A stretch of DNA of 64,000 nt, from contig NZ_JADBEK010000001.1 of assembly GCF_014873145.1 (NCBI RefSeq), forward strand, positions 806,001 to 870,000. The letters are read 5' to 3'. Both the position numbers and the translations under genes were made by a program. Below the pieces are notes generated by a model. That model made no database searches. It had not been told where the DNA came from and saw nothing but the letters and a program-made list of their open reading frames with translations. This document shows positions 1 through 7,497 of this stretch, piece after piece; the stretch's first letter is position 1, and every line of letters starts with the position of its first letter. The stretch comes from Nonomuraea angiospora. GTDB lineage: Bacteria; Actinomycetota; Actinomycetes; Streptosporangiales; Streptosporangiaceae.

Positions 1-108
1 CGCTTTTTGGGTTGGTCGCGGTTAAAATCGCGCTGCGGCGAGTGGCCGGCGCCCGGTTACGTCGCACGGCCGATCCGGGTGCCTGATCCGTCGTGAGATG
101 CTGCATTC

Positions 109-738
109 GTGACGACTCAGCCTGCCGAACCGTCCCCGCGCCGCGGGCGTGGCCGTCCCGGTCATGACCAGGCCGCGGTCCTGCGCGCCGCGGTGGAGCT
201 GTTCAACCGCAAGGGGTACGACGCCACGAGCATGGGCGACCTGGCCAAGGAGCTGGGCCTGACCAAGCCGGCCATCTACCACCACGTCACCAGCAAGGAG
301 CAGCTGCTCGGCCAGGCGTTGGACGACGCGCTCGACGAGCTGACCGCCGTCGTGACCGAGGCCTCCAAAGACCGGGCCGGGGGGACGAGCGCGTACGGAC
401 GGCTGCGCGAGGTGCTGCGCCGCAGCGTCGAGGTGCTGGTGGCGCACCAGCCCTCGGTCACGCTCCTGCTGCGGGTGCGCGGCAACAGCGAGGTCGAGCT
501 GGCGGCGCTGGAGCGGCGGCGCTGGCTCGACGACCGCCTCGCCGCGCTCGTCACCGACGCCGTCGAGGAGGGCGCGCTCCGCGACGACGTGCCGGCGACG
601 CTGGTCAGCCGGCTGCTGTTCGGCATGGTCAACTCGCTGGTCGAGTGGTACCGGCCCGACGGCGCCTACGACCGGGCGATGGTCGCCGACGCCATCACCG
701 CCATCGCCTTCGACGGCCTGGCCCGTCACGAAGCCTGA
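109..738 (+). CDS. TetR-family repressor, PaaR-like
   Basis: A 209-residue TetR-family regulator. The N-terminal helix-turn-helix lies at about residues 20-65 (TKPAIYHHVTSKEQLL is the typical recognition-helix end), followed by an all-helical ligand domain. The GTG start gives the usual short tail (TTQPAEPSPRRGRGRPG) rich in Arg and Gly before the HTH. It faces the end of the paa operon, and a TetR-type palindrome sits between paaA and paaZ. TetR-class PaaR proteins repress phenylacetate genes in Corynebacterium and Thermus and are released by phenylacetyl-CoA; I infer the same role here from location and operator. The family assignment is firm, the ligand is not. It could instead be an unrelated TetR that only neighbours the operon. 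Confidence 0.85.
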   Translation: MTTQPAEPSPRRGRGRPGHDQAAVLRAAVELFNRKGYDATSMGDLAKELGLTKPAIYHHVTSKEQLLGQALDDALDELTAVVTEASKDRAGGTSAYGRLREVLRRSVEVLVAHQPSVTLLLRVRGNSEVELAALERRRWLDDRLAALVTDAVEEGALRDDVPATLVSRLLFGMVNSLVEWYRPDGAYDRAMVADAITAIAFDGLARHEA

Positions 739-825
739 CCCTCCGAGGGCCGGACGCCGTCACGAAGCCTGGCCCTCCGACGGCCGGACGCCGGCACGAA
801 ACCTGACCCCCAAGGGCTGGAAAGG
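724..825. repeat. Three tandem 34-bp units at the convergent 3' ends
   Basis: A unit beginning CGTCACGAAGCCTGACCC repeats with period 34 at about 724, 758 and 792. The first copy contains the last codons and stop of the TetR gene, so the 3' end of the gene has been copied twice into the intergenic space before the paaH stop. The units carry short palindromes such as CCCTCCGAGGG that could fold as hairpins and act as a bidirectional terminator. Confidence 0.75.
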
Positions 826-826
826 C

Positions 827-1648
827 TCACCAGGTGTAGAAGCCCTGGCCCGTCTTGCGGCCGAGATGTCCGGCCGCGACCAGGTCGCGCAGGATCCGCG
901 GCGGCTCGAACCGGGGCCCCAGCTCGCGCGCCAGATGCTCGGCGATCGCGAGCCGCACGTCCAGCCCCACCACGTCGGTGGTGCGCAAGGGTCCCATCGG
1001 GTGCCGGTAGCCGAGGGTCATCGCCGTGTCGATGTCGGTCGCGCTCGCGACGCCCTCCTCCAGCATCCGCATCGCCTCCAGCGCCAGGCAGACGCCCAGC
1101 CGGCTGCTGGCGAACCCCGGCGAGTCCGCGACCGTGATCGGCGTCTTGCCCAGCTCGGCCGCCCACTCCTGGGCCAGCGTCACGAGCGCCGGATCGGTAC
1201 GCGGCCCCGTGACGATCTCGATGAGCGCGCTCACCGGGACGGGGTTGAAGAAGTGCAGCCCGAGGAAGCGCTCCGGTGCGGCCAGGCCGGCGGCCAGCGC
1301 GCCGATCGACAGGCTGCTGGTGTTCGAGGCCAGCACCGCGCCCGGCGCCGCCTTCTCGACCAGGGCGAACACCTGGGCCTTGAGCGCCGCGTCCTCCGGG
1401 ACCGCCTCGATGACGAGCTCGCACGGGCGCAGCTCGCCGGGGTCGGAAGTCGTGCGCAGCCGCGCGAGGGCCTCCGGGTCCGCGTGGCCCTTGGCCAGGC
1501 CGTCGCCCACCCGGGCCCTGGCCCGCTCGGCCGCCTCCGGGCCCTCCTCCACGACGATCACGTGGCTGCCCGAGGTCAGGAACGCCTGCGCGATCCCGGA
1601 CCCCATCCGCCCGCCGCCGAAGACGCCGACCATCCGTGGCAGGCTCAT
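827..1648 (-). CDS. paaH: 3-hydroxyacyl-CoA dehydrogenase (PaaH-like)
   Basis: A 273-residue NAD-dependent 3-hydroxyacyl-CoA dehydrogenase. The Rossmann motif GGGRMGSG lies at residues 11-18, and the catalytic pair is His132 (LHFFNPVPV) and Glu144, twelve apart as in the family. The usual downstream Asn (SPGFxxNR) is Ser here (SPGFASSR). In phenylacetate catabolism PaaH oxidises 3-hydroxyadipyl-CoA to 3-oxoadipyl-CoA. It is the last gene of the leftward paa operon, and its ATG overlaps the stop of the upstream hydratase gene by 4 bp, so it is translationally coupled. Other short-chain hydroxyacyl-CoAs could also be substrates. Placement in the operon makes the PaaH role likely. Confidence 0.88.
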   Translation of the reverse strand: MSLPRMVGVFGGGRMGSGIAQAFLTSGSHVIVVEEGPEAAERARARVGDGLAKGHADPEALARLRTTSDPGELRPCELVIEAVPEDAALKAQVFALVEKAAPGAVLASNTSSLSIGALAAGLAAPERFLGLHFFNPVPVSALIEIVTGPRTDPALVTLAQEWAAELGKTPITVADSPGFASSRLGVCLALEAMRMLEEGVASATDIDTAMTLGYRHPMGPLRTTDVVGLDVRLAIAEHLARELGPRFEPPRILRDLVAAGHLGRKTGQGFYTW

Positions 1649-2376
1649 GAGCGCCGCTCCAGGAATGCCGTCATGCGCATGTGCTTCTCCTCCGTCTCGA
1701 ACAGGACCGCCTGGGCCACATCGTCCACGAACGGGTGCGCGCCCCGCGGGGCGTGGAAGACCGCCTTGGTCAGCCGGGTCGCCAGCGGCGCCCGCGCGGT
1801 GATCCGGTCGGCCAGCCGGTGCCCGGCCGCCAGCAGCTCCTCGGGCTCCACGACCTCGTTGAGCAGCCGTACGGCGTGCGCCTCCTCGGCCGTGAGCACC
1901 CGGCCCGCGAGCAGGATCTCCTTGGCCAGCGGCTCCCCGACCAGCTCGGCCAGCCGCCAGGCCGCCCCGGCCGCCGCCAGGATGCCGAGGCCCGTCTCCG
2001 GGTTGCCGATCCGCGTGGCCGGCGTGCCGATCCGGAAGTCGCAGGCGTAGGCCAGCTCGGCCCCGCCGCCCAGGGCGTACCCGTCGAGCAGGGCCACGGT
2101 CGGCATCGGCAGCCGGTGGATGCGCTCGAAGAGTTTGGAGTTGATGCCGCGCAGCGCGTCGTACAGGTCGCGTTCGCGCAGCTGGGCGATGTCCGCCCCG
2201 GCCGCGAACGTCGAGCCCTCGCCGGTGAGCAGGACGACGCGCGGCTCCTCCTCGACGGCCGCGCACGCCTCGTGGAGCCTGGCGACCAGCTCGCGGTCGA
2301 TCGCGTTGCGCACCTCGGGGCGGTTGAGCCGCCACACCACCCTGTCCTCGCCCTCCTCGACGATCAGGCTGGTCAT
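1645..2376 (-). CDS. paaF: Enoyl-CoA hydratase (PaaF-like)
   Basis: A 243-residue crotonase-fold protein. The oxyanion-hole segment is FAAGAD (57-62), the second loop is GYALGGGAEL (99-108), and both hydratase glutamates are present: Glu107, and Glu127 in GNPETGLG, 20 residues apart as in rat enoyl-CoA hydratase. That supports hydratase chemistry, as expected for 2,3-dehydroadipyl-CoA hydratase (PaaF), rather than the isomerase PaaG, which is encoded separately at 9551. Start chosen at MTSLIVEEG because its ATG overlaps the thiolase stop by 4 bp. Coupled to paaH downstream. Confidence 0.85.
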   Translation of the reverse strand: MTSLIVEEGEDRVVWRLNRPEVRNAIDRELVARLHEACAAVEEEPRVVLLTGEGSTFAAGADIAQLRERDLYDALRGINSKLFERIHRLPMPTVALLDGYALGGGAELAYACDFRIGTPATRIGNPETGLGILAAAGAAWRLAELVGEPLAKEILLAGRVLTAEEAHAVRLLNEVVEPEELLAAGHRLADRITARAPLATRLTKAVFHAPRGAHPFVDDVAQAVLFETEEKHMRMTAFLERRS

Positions 2377-3551
2377 GGGCGCTCCACCAGGAGGGCGCTG
2401 CCCTGGCCGACGCCGACGCACATGGTCGCCAGGCCGCGCCGGCCGCCGGAGCGTTCGAGGCGCCCGAGCAGGGTGAGCAGGATCCGGGCGCCGGACGCGC
2501 CCAGCGGGTGCCCGAGGGCGATCGCGCCGCCGTCGGCGTTGACGCGGTCGAGGTCGAGCCCGAGATCGCGGACGCAGGCGAGCGACTGCGAGGCGAACGC
2601 CTCGTTCAGCTCCACGGCGTCCAGGTCGCCGACCGACCAGCCGGCGCGTTCGAGCGCCTTGCGGGTCGCCGGGACCGGGCCGAGGCCCATGATCTCCGGC
2701 GCCACGCCGGCGTTCGCCGCCGCCACCAGCCGCGCCCGGGGCGTCAGGCCGTGCCGTTCGAGGAAGCGGTCGCCGACCACGACGACGGCCGCGGCGCCGT
2801 CGTTCAGCGAGCTGGAGTTGCCCGCGGTGACGACCCCGCCGGGGCCGTTGACGGGGCGCAGCCGCGCCAGCCGCTCCAGGCTCGTGTCCGGCCGCGGCCC
2901 CTCGTCGGTGTCGACGACGCCCGCAGCCGTGGGAACCGGGACGATCTCGCCGGCGAAGCGGCCCTCCTTGATCGCCGCGACCGCCCGTTCGTGGGAGCGC
3001 AGCGCGTACGCGTCCAGCTCCTCACGGGCCAGCCCCCAGCGCCGCGCGACGGTCTCGGCCGTCTGCGGCATGGAGGCGGTCGTCGCGGCGTCGAAGCGGG
3101 GGTTGGTGAACCGCCAGCCGATCGAGGTGTCGAACGACGGCCCCGGCTTCGCGAACGCCTTGGCCGGCTTCTCGGTCACCCACGGCGCCCGGGTCATCGA
3201 CTCCGCCCCGCCCGCGACCACCACGTCGGCGTCCCCGGCGGCGATCAGGGCGCGCGCGGTCGCGACCGCGGTGAGCCCCGAGGCGCAGAGCCGGTTGACG
3301 GTGAACCCGGGCACCGAGTCCGGCAGGCCCGCCAGCAGGAGGGCCATCCTGGCGACGTTCCGGTTGTCCTCGCCGGCCTGGTTTGCCGCGCCGAGCACCA
3401 CCTCGTCGACGAGGTCGGGGGCTATCCCGGCGCGGGCGACGGCCTCGCCCACGACGAGGGCGGCCAGGTCGTCGGGCCGGACGTGGGCGAGCGCGCCGCC
3501 GTAGCGGCCGATCGGCGTCCGCGCGCCGGAGACGACGAAGGATTCGGGCAT
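2373..3551 (-). CDS. paaJ: Acetyl-CoA acyltransferase / 3-oxoadipyl-CoA thiolase
   Basis: A 392-residue thiolase. The acyl-accepting cysteine is Cys89 (NRLCASGL). His348 (GHPLGASG) and Cys378 (CVGVGQGSA) complete the catalytic triad of degradative thiolases. In the paa pathway this enzyme releases succinyl-CoA and acetyl-CoA from 3-oxoadipyl-CoA and also cleaves 3-oxo-5,6-dehydrosuberyl-CoA. Length and motifs match the PcaF/PaaJ group. It sits between the epoxidase reductase gene and the hydratase gene, with 12 bp upstream and a 4-bp overlap downstream, so it belongs to the paa transcript. A general fatty-acid thiolase cannot be excluded from motifs alone. Confidence 0.88.
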   Translation of the reverse strand: MPESFVVSGARTPIGRYGGALAHVRPDDLAALVVGEAVARAGIAPDLVDEVVLGAANQAGEDNRNVARMALLLAGLPDSVPGFTVNRLCASGLTAVATARALIAAGDADVVVAGGAESMTRAPWVTEKPAKAFAKPGPSFDTSIGWRFTNPRFDAATTASMPQTAETVARRWGLAREELDAYALRSHERAVAAIKEGRFAGEIVPVPTAAGVVDTDEGPRPDTSLERLARLRPVNGPGGVVTAGNSSSLNDGAAAVVVVGDRFLERHGLTPRARLVAAANAGVAPEIMGLGPVPATRKALERAGWSVGDLDAVELNEAFASQSLACVRDLGLDLDRVNADGGAIALGHPLGASGARILLTLLGRLERSGGRRGLATMCVGVGQGSALLVERP

Positions 3552-3563
3552 GAGAAGGGCTCC

Positions 3564-4619
3564 TTATGCGTCGTAGTCGACGGTGACGCGCTCGCCGACC
3601 GGAACTGTCTGACAGGTCAGGACGAACCCGGCGTCCACCTCGGCCTGTTCGAGGGCGTAGTTGCGGCGCATGTCCACCTCGCCGGCCCGTACGACCGCGC
3701 GGCAGGTCCCGCAGACGCCGCCCTTGCAGGCGAACGGCAGGTCCGCGCGCGCCGCCTGCGCGCCGTCGAGCAGCGTCGCGTCGCGGGAGATCGTCGAGGT
3801 CGTGCGCAGGCCGTCGAGCACGGTCGTCAGCTCGCTCGTCGCGCCGGACGCGACCCCCTCCGCGGCCCGTCGCGGTCGCGGCGGCGGCTCGTCGACGTAG
3901 AACAGCTCGACGTGTACGCGGGAGGCCGGCACGCCCAGGTCGGCGAGCACGTCACGCGCCTGCTGGATCATCGCCAGCGGCCCGCAGAGCCAGACGTGGT
4001 CGAACACCTCGACCGGCACCAGCTCGGTCAGCAGGCGGCGCAGCCGGTCGCCGTCGAGCCGCCCCGAGAACAGCTCGACGTCGCGCGGCTCCCGCGAGAG
4101 CGCGTGGACCACCTGGAGCCGGGGGCCGTGCAGGTTCTTCAGGTCGCCCAGCTCCTCGGCGAACATCACGGTCCGGCTGGTCCGGTTGCCGTACAGCAGC
4201 GACACCTGGGCCCGCGGGTGGGCGAGCACGGTCGAGGCTAGCGACAACATCGGGGTGATGCCCGACCCGGCGGCGACGCACAGGTGCCGCTCGCCCGTCG
4301 CGGGGTCGGCCCGCCAGGAGCCGGTCGGCGTCTGGACCTCGATTCGCGTCCCCGGCGCGACCTCGCGTACCAGCCAGGACGAGAACAGCCCGCCCGGGAT
4401 CTCGCGGACCCCGATCCGGGGCCGCGCGCCGGCCGGCGCGCAGATCGAGTACGAGCGGCGCTCCTCCCGCCCGTCCACGACGCGGCGCAGGGTGAGCGAC
4501 TGCCCGGCGCGGAAGGCGTACGCCTCGCGCAGCTCGTCCGGGACGGCGAAGGTGATCGCGGCGGCGTCCTCGCACAGGTGGTCCACCGCCGACACGGTGA
4601 GCGGGTGGAAAGCGGCCAT
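3564..4619 (-). CDS. paaE: Phenylacetyl-CoA epoxidase reductase subunit PaaE
   Basis: A 351-residue electron-transfer subunit. The N-terminal half is a ferredoxin-NADP reductase module with the flavin motif RSYS (about 55-58) and the nucleotide segment AAGSGITPM. The C-terminal plant-type 2Fe-2S domain has Cys298, Cys303, Cys306 and Cys336 (CKGGVCGTC...C). PaaE passes electrons from NADPH to the PaaAC di-iron oxygenase. The chosen ATG leaves one base between this gene and the paaD stop; an upstream in-frame start would intrude into paaD. Length equals the family norm. Cytoplasmic. Confidence 0.93.
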   Translation of the reverse strand: MAAFHPLTVSAVDHLCEDAAAITFAVPDELREAYAFRAGQSLTLRRVVDGREERRSYSICAPAGARPRIGVREIPGGLFSSWLVREVAPGTRIEVQTPTGSWRADPATGERHLCVAAGSGITPMLSLASTVLAHPRAQVSLLYGNRTSRTVMFAEELGDLKNLHGPRLQVVHALSREPRDVELFSGRLDGDRLRRLLTELVPVEVFDHVWLCGPLAMIQQARDVLADLGVPASRVHVELFYVDEPPPRPRRAAEGVASGATSELTTVLDGLRTTSTISRDATLLDGAQAARADLPFACKGGVCGTCRAVVRAGEVDMRRNYALEQAEVDAGFVLTCQTVPVGERVTVDYDA

Positions 4620-4620
4620 G

Positions 4621-5307
4621 TCAGATCTCCTTGACGTGCTCGAACGGCTCAAGGCAGCCGGTGCAGCGGTAGAGGGCCTTGCAGGCGGTCGCGCCGAACT
4701 CGGACGTCAGCCGGGTCGCCGCCGACCCGCAGCGCGGGCAGGGCGGGGCGCTCCTGGCCGGCCCGAGGGTGAGCGGGATCGGGCCGCTGCGCCGGGGGGC
4801 GGGGCCGGGGGCCGACAGCCCGGCCTCGCGCAGGGCGGCCCGGCCGCGCTCGCTGATCCAGTCGCTCGACCAGGGCGGATCCAGGACGATCCGCACCTCG
4901 ACCCGGGCGAACCCGGCCTCCCGCAGCCGGTGGACGAGGTCGTCGCGCATGGTCGCCAGGGCCGGGCAGCCGGTGTACGTCGGGGTGATCGACACGACCA
5001 CCTCCTCGCCGCCGTGGACCTCGCCGCCGTGGACCTCGCCGCCGTGGACCTCGCCGCCGTGGACCTCGCCACCGTTGACAGCGCCACCGTTGACAGCGCC
5101 ACCGTTGACAGCGCCACCGTTGACAGCGCCACCGTTGACCTCGACGCCGCGCAGCACGCCGAGGTCGGCGAGGGTGAGCATGGGCATCTCGGGGTCGCGC
5201 ACCCCTGCCGCGACCTCGGCGGCCCGCTCGCGGGCGCTCACCAGCGCCACCTCGGCGGCCGCGCCGCCCACCAGCGCCACCTCGGCGGCCCGCTCGCGCC
5301 CGCTCAC
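4621..5307 (-). CDS. paaD: Phenylacetyl-CoA epoxidase assembly protein PaaD, with expanded repeats
   Basis: A 228-residue PaaD, long for the family (about 165-170). The recognisable core has the MIP18-like part PEMPMLTLADLGVLRGVEV, then VVVSITPTYTGCPA, and a C-terminal zinc ribbon (CPRCGS ... CKALYRCTGCLEPFEH). PaaD helps assemble metal centres of the epoxidase. Between the first two core blocks lie nine pentapeptides (EVNGG once, AVNGG four times, EVHGG four times) encoded by a 15-bp tandem array. The residues before the core also contain duplicated RAAEV segments. The GTG start at 5307 overlaps the paaC stop (GTGA); a later GTG (VSARERAAEV) would drop one N-terminal repeat. The frame is intact, so the protein is probably made. 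Confidence 0.9.
   Translation of the reverse strand: MSGRERAAEVALVGGAAAEVALVSARERAAEVAAGVRDPEMPMLTLADLGVLRGVEVNGGAVNGGAVNGGAVNGGAVNGGEVHGGEVHGGEVHGGEVHGGEEVVVSITPTYTGCPALATMRDDLVHRLREAGFARVEVRIVLDPPWSSDWISERGRAALREAGLSAPGPAPRRSGPIPLTLGPARSAPPCPRCGSAATRLTSEFGATACKALYRCTGCLEPFEHVKEI
5008..5142. repeat. Nine 15-bp tandem repeats inside paaD
   Basis: Read on the + strand: four copies of GCCGCCGTGGACCTC (5008-5067), four of GCCACCGTTGACAGC (5068-5127) and one hybrid GCCACCGTTGACCTC (5128-5142). Copies within each block are identical, which points to recent slippage or unequal recombination. Each unit encodes a Gly-Gly-containing pentapeptide, so the reading frame survives any copy-number change. 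Confidence 0.95.
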
Positions 5308-5314
5308 CAGCGCC
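5239..5314. repeat. 22-bp repeats over the paaC/paaD junction
   Basis: CACCAGCGCCACCTCGGCGG and its two following C bases occur at 5239-5260 and 5269-5290 (period 30), with a shorter third copy, CACCAGCGCC, at 5305-5314. They encode the duplicated (L)VSxRERAAEV segments at the PaaD N-terminus, and each copy brings a possible GTG start codon. Confidence 0.8.
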
Positions 5315-6140
5315 CGCTCGGGTGGGCGCGGGCGACGACCTGCATCTCGGCGAGCAGCGGGCCGAGGGCGTCGGTGTGCGCGCCGTCGCGGCCGGCGCCG
5401 GTCAGCGGCGCCCGCCCCGGCCGCTCGACGCCGCTCACGGCGAAGACCTGGTCGAGGACGACGTCCACCTCCTGGCGCAGCTCCACGCCGAGATCGGTGA
5501 GCTCGGCCTGGTACGGCCACAGGGCGTCCAGCGCCGCCACCAGCCTGCGCCGCGACTCCTCGGTCCCCTGCGCCAGGGTGAGGAACCAGCGGCCCGCCCA
5601 GTCGCGGTGGTAGGTGAGCTCCTTCACGCCCTTGGCCGCCACCGCCGCCAGGACCTGGTCAGGGCTCGTACGCAGCCGCTCCAGCAGCGCGAGCCGGGCC
5701 ACCGAGAACAGCAGCAGCCGCACGACGACGTGCGCGAAGTCCCCGTTCTCCACCTCGGCGAGCCGGACGTTGCGGAACTGCTCCGCGTCGCGGAAGTACG
5801 CCAGCGCGTCCTCGGCGGGCACCGGCGAGCCCTCGGGGAGGGCGGGCACGAGGCCGGGGTCCGCGGCGGCCGCCCGCGTCAGCAGCAGGCGGGCCTGGCC
5901 GAGCAGGTCGAGCGCCATGTTCGCCAGCGCGATGTCCTCTTCCAGGTCGGGCGCGCGGCTGCACCACTCGGCCAGGCGCTGCGACATGATCAGCGCGTCG
6001 TCGCCGAGCATGAGGCAGTACGCGGCCAGCTCGGCGGCGTCCACGCCCGGCGGCACCGTGGTGTCGACCCCGGCCAGGGGGTCCTCGAAGCCGGTGCCGA
6101 AGGCCCACTGCGAGGAGTCGCCGGCGAATTCGTCGTTCAT
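5304..6140 (-). CDS. paaC: Phenylacetyl-CoA epoxidase structural subunit PaaC
   Basis: A 278-residue helical ferritin-like subunit. It contains the PaaC hallmark LAEWCSRAPDLEEDIALANM followed by ALDLLGQARLLL, and KELTYHRDWAGRWFLTLAQG. PaaC pairs with PaaA in the multicomponent epoxidase that converts phenylacetyl-CoA to the 1,2-epoxide; it is structural rather than catalytic. The ATG at MNDEFAG is preferred over an in-frame TTG three codons upstream. The gene begins 13 bp after the paaB stop, and its stop overlaps the paaD GTG. Confidence 0.93.
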   Translation of the reverse strand: MNDEFAGDSSQWAFGTGFEDPLAGVDTTVPPGVDAAELAAYCLMLGDDALIMSQRLAEWCSRAPDLEEDIALANMALDLLGQARLLLTRAAAADPGLVPALPEGSPVPAEDALAYFRDAEQFRNVRLAEVENGDFAHVVVRLLLFSVARLALLERLRTSPDQVLAAVAAKGVKELTYHRDWAGRWFLTLAQGTEESRRRLVAALDALWPYQAELTDLGVELRQEVDVVLDQVFAVSGVERPGRAPLTGAGRDGAHTDALGPLLAEMQVVARAHPSGRW

Positions 6141-6153
6141 GCTTGCCAACCGA

Positions 6154-6447
6154 TCACATGTGCGGGACGTTGTCGGGAATGTCGTAGAACGTCGGGTGCC
6201 GGTAGACCTTGTCCCCGCTCGGCGCGAACAGCGGGTCCTTCTCGTCCGGGCTGGAGGCCGTGATGGCGTCGGCCCGTACGACCCAGATGCTCACGCCCTC
6301 GTTGCGCCGGGTGTAGACGTCACGCGCGTGCCGTACGGCCATCGCGTCGTCGGCGGCGTGCAGCGACCCGACGTGCACGTGGTTGAGGCCCCGCTTGCCG
6401 CGGACGAACACCTCGTACAGCGGCCACTCCCGCCGGTCGGCGCTCAT
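6154..6447 (-). CDS. paaB: Phenylacetyl-CoA epoxidase subunit PaaB
   Basis: A 97-residue small subunit with the PaaB signature [20 protein letters not shown] and a C-terminal [14 protein letters not shown]. It is part of the PaaABCE complex, where it bridges the PaaAC heterodimers. The ATG overlaps the paaA stop by 4 bp, giving the usual family length of about 95 residues; longer N-terminal extensions would run inside paaA. Confidence 0.95.
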   Translation of the reverse strand: MSADRREWPLYEVFVRGKRGLNHVHVGSLHAADDAMAVRHARDVYTRRNEGVSIWVVRADAITASSPDEKDPLFAPSGDKVYRHPTFYDIPDNVPHM

Positions 6448-7388
6448 CGCGTGCCCGCCCGCTCCGCGAAGGCCGCCGCGGCCTCGCGTACCCAGGCGCC
6501 GTCCTCGTGCGCGGCCCGGCGGTGCGCCAGCCGCTGGGCGTTGCACGGCCCGTCACCGCGGATCACGGCGGCGAGCTCCGCCCAGTCGGGCTCGCCGAAG
6601 TCGTGGTGGCCGCGTTCGGCGTTCCAGCGCAGGTCGGGGTCGGGCAGCGTCACCCCGAGCGCCTCGGCCTGCGGGACCGTCATGTCCACGAACCTCTGGC
6701 GCAGCTCGTCGTTGGAGTTGCGCTTGACGCCCCAGGCCATCGACCGCGCGCTGTTGGGGGAGTCGGCGTCCGGCGGGCCGAACATCATCAGCGACGGCCA
6801 CCAGAACCGGTCCACCGACTCCTGGACCATCGCCCGCTGGGCGTCGGTGCCGCGCATCATCGTCATCAGCAGCTCGTAGCCCTGCCGCTGGTGGAACGAC
6901 TCCTCCTTGCAGATGCGGATCATGGCGCGCCCGTACGGGCCGTAGGAGGTGCGGCAGAGCGGCACCTGGTTGCAGATCGCGGCGCCGTCGACCAGCCAGC
7001 CGATCGTGCCGACGTCGGCGTACGACAGCGTCGGATAGTTGAAGATCGAGGAGTACTTCTGCCGGCCCGCGAGCAGCAGCTCGGTCAGCTCGGCGCGCGA
7101 GACGCCCAGGGTCTCGCACGCCGAGTACAGGTACAGGCCGTGCCCGGCCTCGTCCTGCACCTTGGCCAGCAGGATCGCCTTGCGGCGCAGGGACGGCGCG
7201 CGGCCGATCCACGCGCCCTCGGGCTGCATGCCGATGATCTCGGAGTGCGCGTGCTGGGCGATCTGGCGTACGAGCGTCCGGCGGTAGGCGTCCGGCATCC
7301 AGTCCCGGGGCTCGATCCGGTCGTGGCGCGCGATCGTCGCCTCGAACGCGGCTTCGAGCGCTTCCGGCTCCGCCGGTGTCGTCGTCAT
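6444..7388 (-). CDS. paaA: Phenylacetyl-CoA epoxidase catalytic subunit PaaA
   Basis: A 314-residue di-iron oxygenase subunit. The iron-binding carboxylate/His motifs are visible as [11 protein letters not shown] and [14 protein letters not shown] (ExxH pattern), within a ferritin-like four-helix bundle. It performs O2-dependent epoxidation of the phenylacetyl-CoA ring. It is the first gene of the leftward paa operon, starting 109 bp from the divergent paaZ with a palindromic operator in between. A GGAGGG-type ribosome site lies just upstream of the ATG (reverse of CCCTCC at 7394-7399). Near-universal conservation makes the call very secure. Confidence 0.96.
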   Translation of the reverse strand: MTTTPAEPEALEAAFEATIARHDRIEPRDWMPDAYRRTLVRQIAQHAHSEIIGMQPEGAWIGRAPSLRRKAILLAKVQDEAGHGLYLYSACETLGVSRAELTELLLAGRQKYSSIFNYPTLSYADVGTIGWLVDGAAICNQVPLCRTSYGPYGRAMIRICKEESFHQRQGYELLMTMMRGTDAQRAMVQESVDRFWWPSLMMFGPPDADSPNSARSMAWGVKRNSNDELRQRFVDMTVPQAEALGVTLPDPDLRWNAERGHHDFGEPDWAELAAVIRGDGPCNAQRLAHRRAAHEDGAWVREAAAAFAERAGTR

Positions 7389-7418
7389 CGATTTCCCTCC
7401 TCGGGCGTCGAGTCGTAT

Positions 7419-7440
7419 TTACTTATCGCTCGGTCAGTAA
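7419..7440. promoter_or_regulatory. Predicted PaaR operator between paaA and paaZ
   Basis: An imperfect 22-bp palindrome: left arm TTACTTATCG, two central bases, right arm CGGTCAGTAA. Eight of ten arm positions pair. The right-arm pattern CGGTNAGT matches the half-site known for corynebacterial PaaR. It lies centrally in the divergent 109-bp intergenic region and could control both transcripts. Confidence 0.7.
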
Positions 7441-7497
7441 TACCGTGACACGTGTGGGGGTACCTGCGCAAGGGGCCCGCGGAGAGGAGACGACAGC

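Noticed and set aside
17..36. CGCG-N8-CGCG palindrome upstream of the first TetR gene as its own operator
   Set aside because: Very short GC arms, and it does not resemble the palindrome between paaA and paaZ.
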